Shown piece after piece: positions 63,000 to 64,000 of a stretch of DNA of 64,000 nt (the stretch's first letter is position 1; each line of letters starts with the position of its first letter). The stretch is from Crocodylus rhombifer. Taxonomy: Eukaryota; Chordata; Crocodylia; Crocodylidae. The position numbers and the translations under genes are program-made. The DNA is taken from the NCBI GenBank assembly GCA_038503035.1, contig JAVSML010025180.1, positions 1-64,000 of the forward strand, in the 5' to 3' direction. The notes below the pieces were generated by a model that saw nothing but the letters and a program-made list of their open reading frames with translations, had not been told where the DNA came from and searched no databases.

Positions 63000-63007
63000 T
63001 ACTAGAC

Positions 63008-64000
63008 CAACAGGTTTTCTTGTGCTAATTTTAATTTCTTTCTAAAACTTCCACAGGAGCTGGTAGAAACTCCTGTGGTAGTTAGCCAAGTCCCTGGCTG
63101 CTTTCTGATCTATGATTTCCATCTACAGCATCTCCAGTTTCTAGTGCACAGCAGGTTCCTACAACTTTGTGCTCCTGCAATCACATTCCTTGCTGATAGA
63201 AGTTGATAGTGTTGTTAGAGTCCAAAGTATTTTCTAAACAATGTGTGTTATAAAAAAAAAAATAAAAAATAAAAAAATAATCAGCTTTACATACCTGTAG
63301 TACTTGCCAAGCAATGCCAGGAAATGTCTGTTCAATTATATAATAAAAATGAAACTATGAATGTTATACAATAGGTCTCCAAAATGAACTGCACCCAAAG
63401 TTAATGTTTCATAAAAGAAATCTGTTAATGATTCTACTTATGGTCACAATTTATTATAAGGAGACCTTTGTCTCGATAAAAGATCAACCTATTTTGAAGG
63501 TATGGCATCCAAGCTATTAGCAAAAAAGGCAAGATGAATATATAATGAATATGTAAGTGAAAAAGAAATTAGATCCTCAGTGTTTAAGGTACAATAATAT
63601 ATTACTGTTTGTTTTTCCATTTAAGAACGTTAATCATAAATTTGTAAATACTTTTTATATATTTGTTTTATTTTTTAACAATGTAAACAGTCACTGTGTA
63701 AGGCAAGAGATAGGTTACAAAATGCATAAAGGATGACATTTTGTACATAAACTGCCTGTATGATTTCAATGATGAAGGATTTTATTTTTCAACAAGTTTG
63801 GGGGGTTTTTCCTACCACAAAGGGACACTAAGACAGTTTTTCTGGGTTTCCCCACAAAACTAAATAAAATAAGAATTTTGTGTAAGCCATACTAGAAGCA
63901 TATAGGACTTTGTCCGTCTTTGATTCCATGTGGTACCTCCACATAGAAGTAGCAGGATTAAACCTTTTATCTTCCTAAATCAACAAGAACATTTAGGTCA
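63008..64000. other. Right edge, no recognised feature
   Basis: AT-rich, with an A-rich run at 63252-63285. It probably still belongs to PLS1 intron 1 or its 5' flank. I see no exon, promoter or CpG island here, so the PLS1 first exon likely lies further right. Confidence 0.4.

Overview
This window is vertebrate nuclear DNA, most likely from a slowly evolving sauropsid. I favour a crocodilian, with a turtle second. The evidence is split genes with GT-AG introns, several CR1 LINE copies, solo LTR-like blocks and many short hAT-type elements. Some of these still show 8-bp target-site duplications (TSDs). I cannot name the species from sequence alone. There is no bacterial, phage or CRISPR content.

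Two protein-coding genes can be supported, both on the minus strand and in tandem. (1) PLS1, encoding plastin-1 (I-plastin or fimbrin), spans about 50.4 kb down to 9.3 kb. All 15 coding exons can be placed with compatible splice phases. They sum to 1893 bp, or 630 residues plus a stop, close to the roughly 629 residues of mammalian plastin-1. The protein has two EF-hand loops followed by four calponin-homology domains, as expected for an actin-bundling protein of microvilli and stereocilia. One donor site (exon 9) is GC rather than GT. (2) TRPC1, encoding a canonical transient receptor potential cation channel subunit, begins in a CpG island at about 5.0 kb. Its first two coding exons lie here and the rest runs off the left edge. 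The PLS1 to TRPC1 order and shared orientation matches, as I recall it, the human 3q23 arrangement.

Layout: 1-4.9 kb, TRPC1 exon 2 and intron sequence with a decayed Tigger (pogo-type) transposon and a hAT element. 4.9-5.4 kb, TRPC1 exon 1 and promoter CpG island. 5.4-8.3 kb, intergenic. 8.3-50.4 kb, PLS1 3' UTR, exons and introns, with CR1 copies at 11-13.9, 15.1-17.5 and 48.9 kb, LTR-like blocks at about 12.7, 18.2 and 31.1 kb, and hAT elements throughout. 50.4-64 kb, sequence upstream of the first coding exon, probably PLS1 intron 1 and 5' flank. It is rich in hAT elements, some nested, and I could not find the noncoding first exon.

I found no convincing new biological system. The points most worth a second look are the obligatory GC-AG intron in PLS1, two classes of hAT elements separable by both TSD and terminal sequence, GC-rich cores shared between elements with unrelated ends, long hairpin repeats, and an inverted CR1 pair in PLS1 intron 14.
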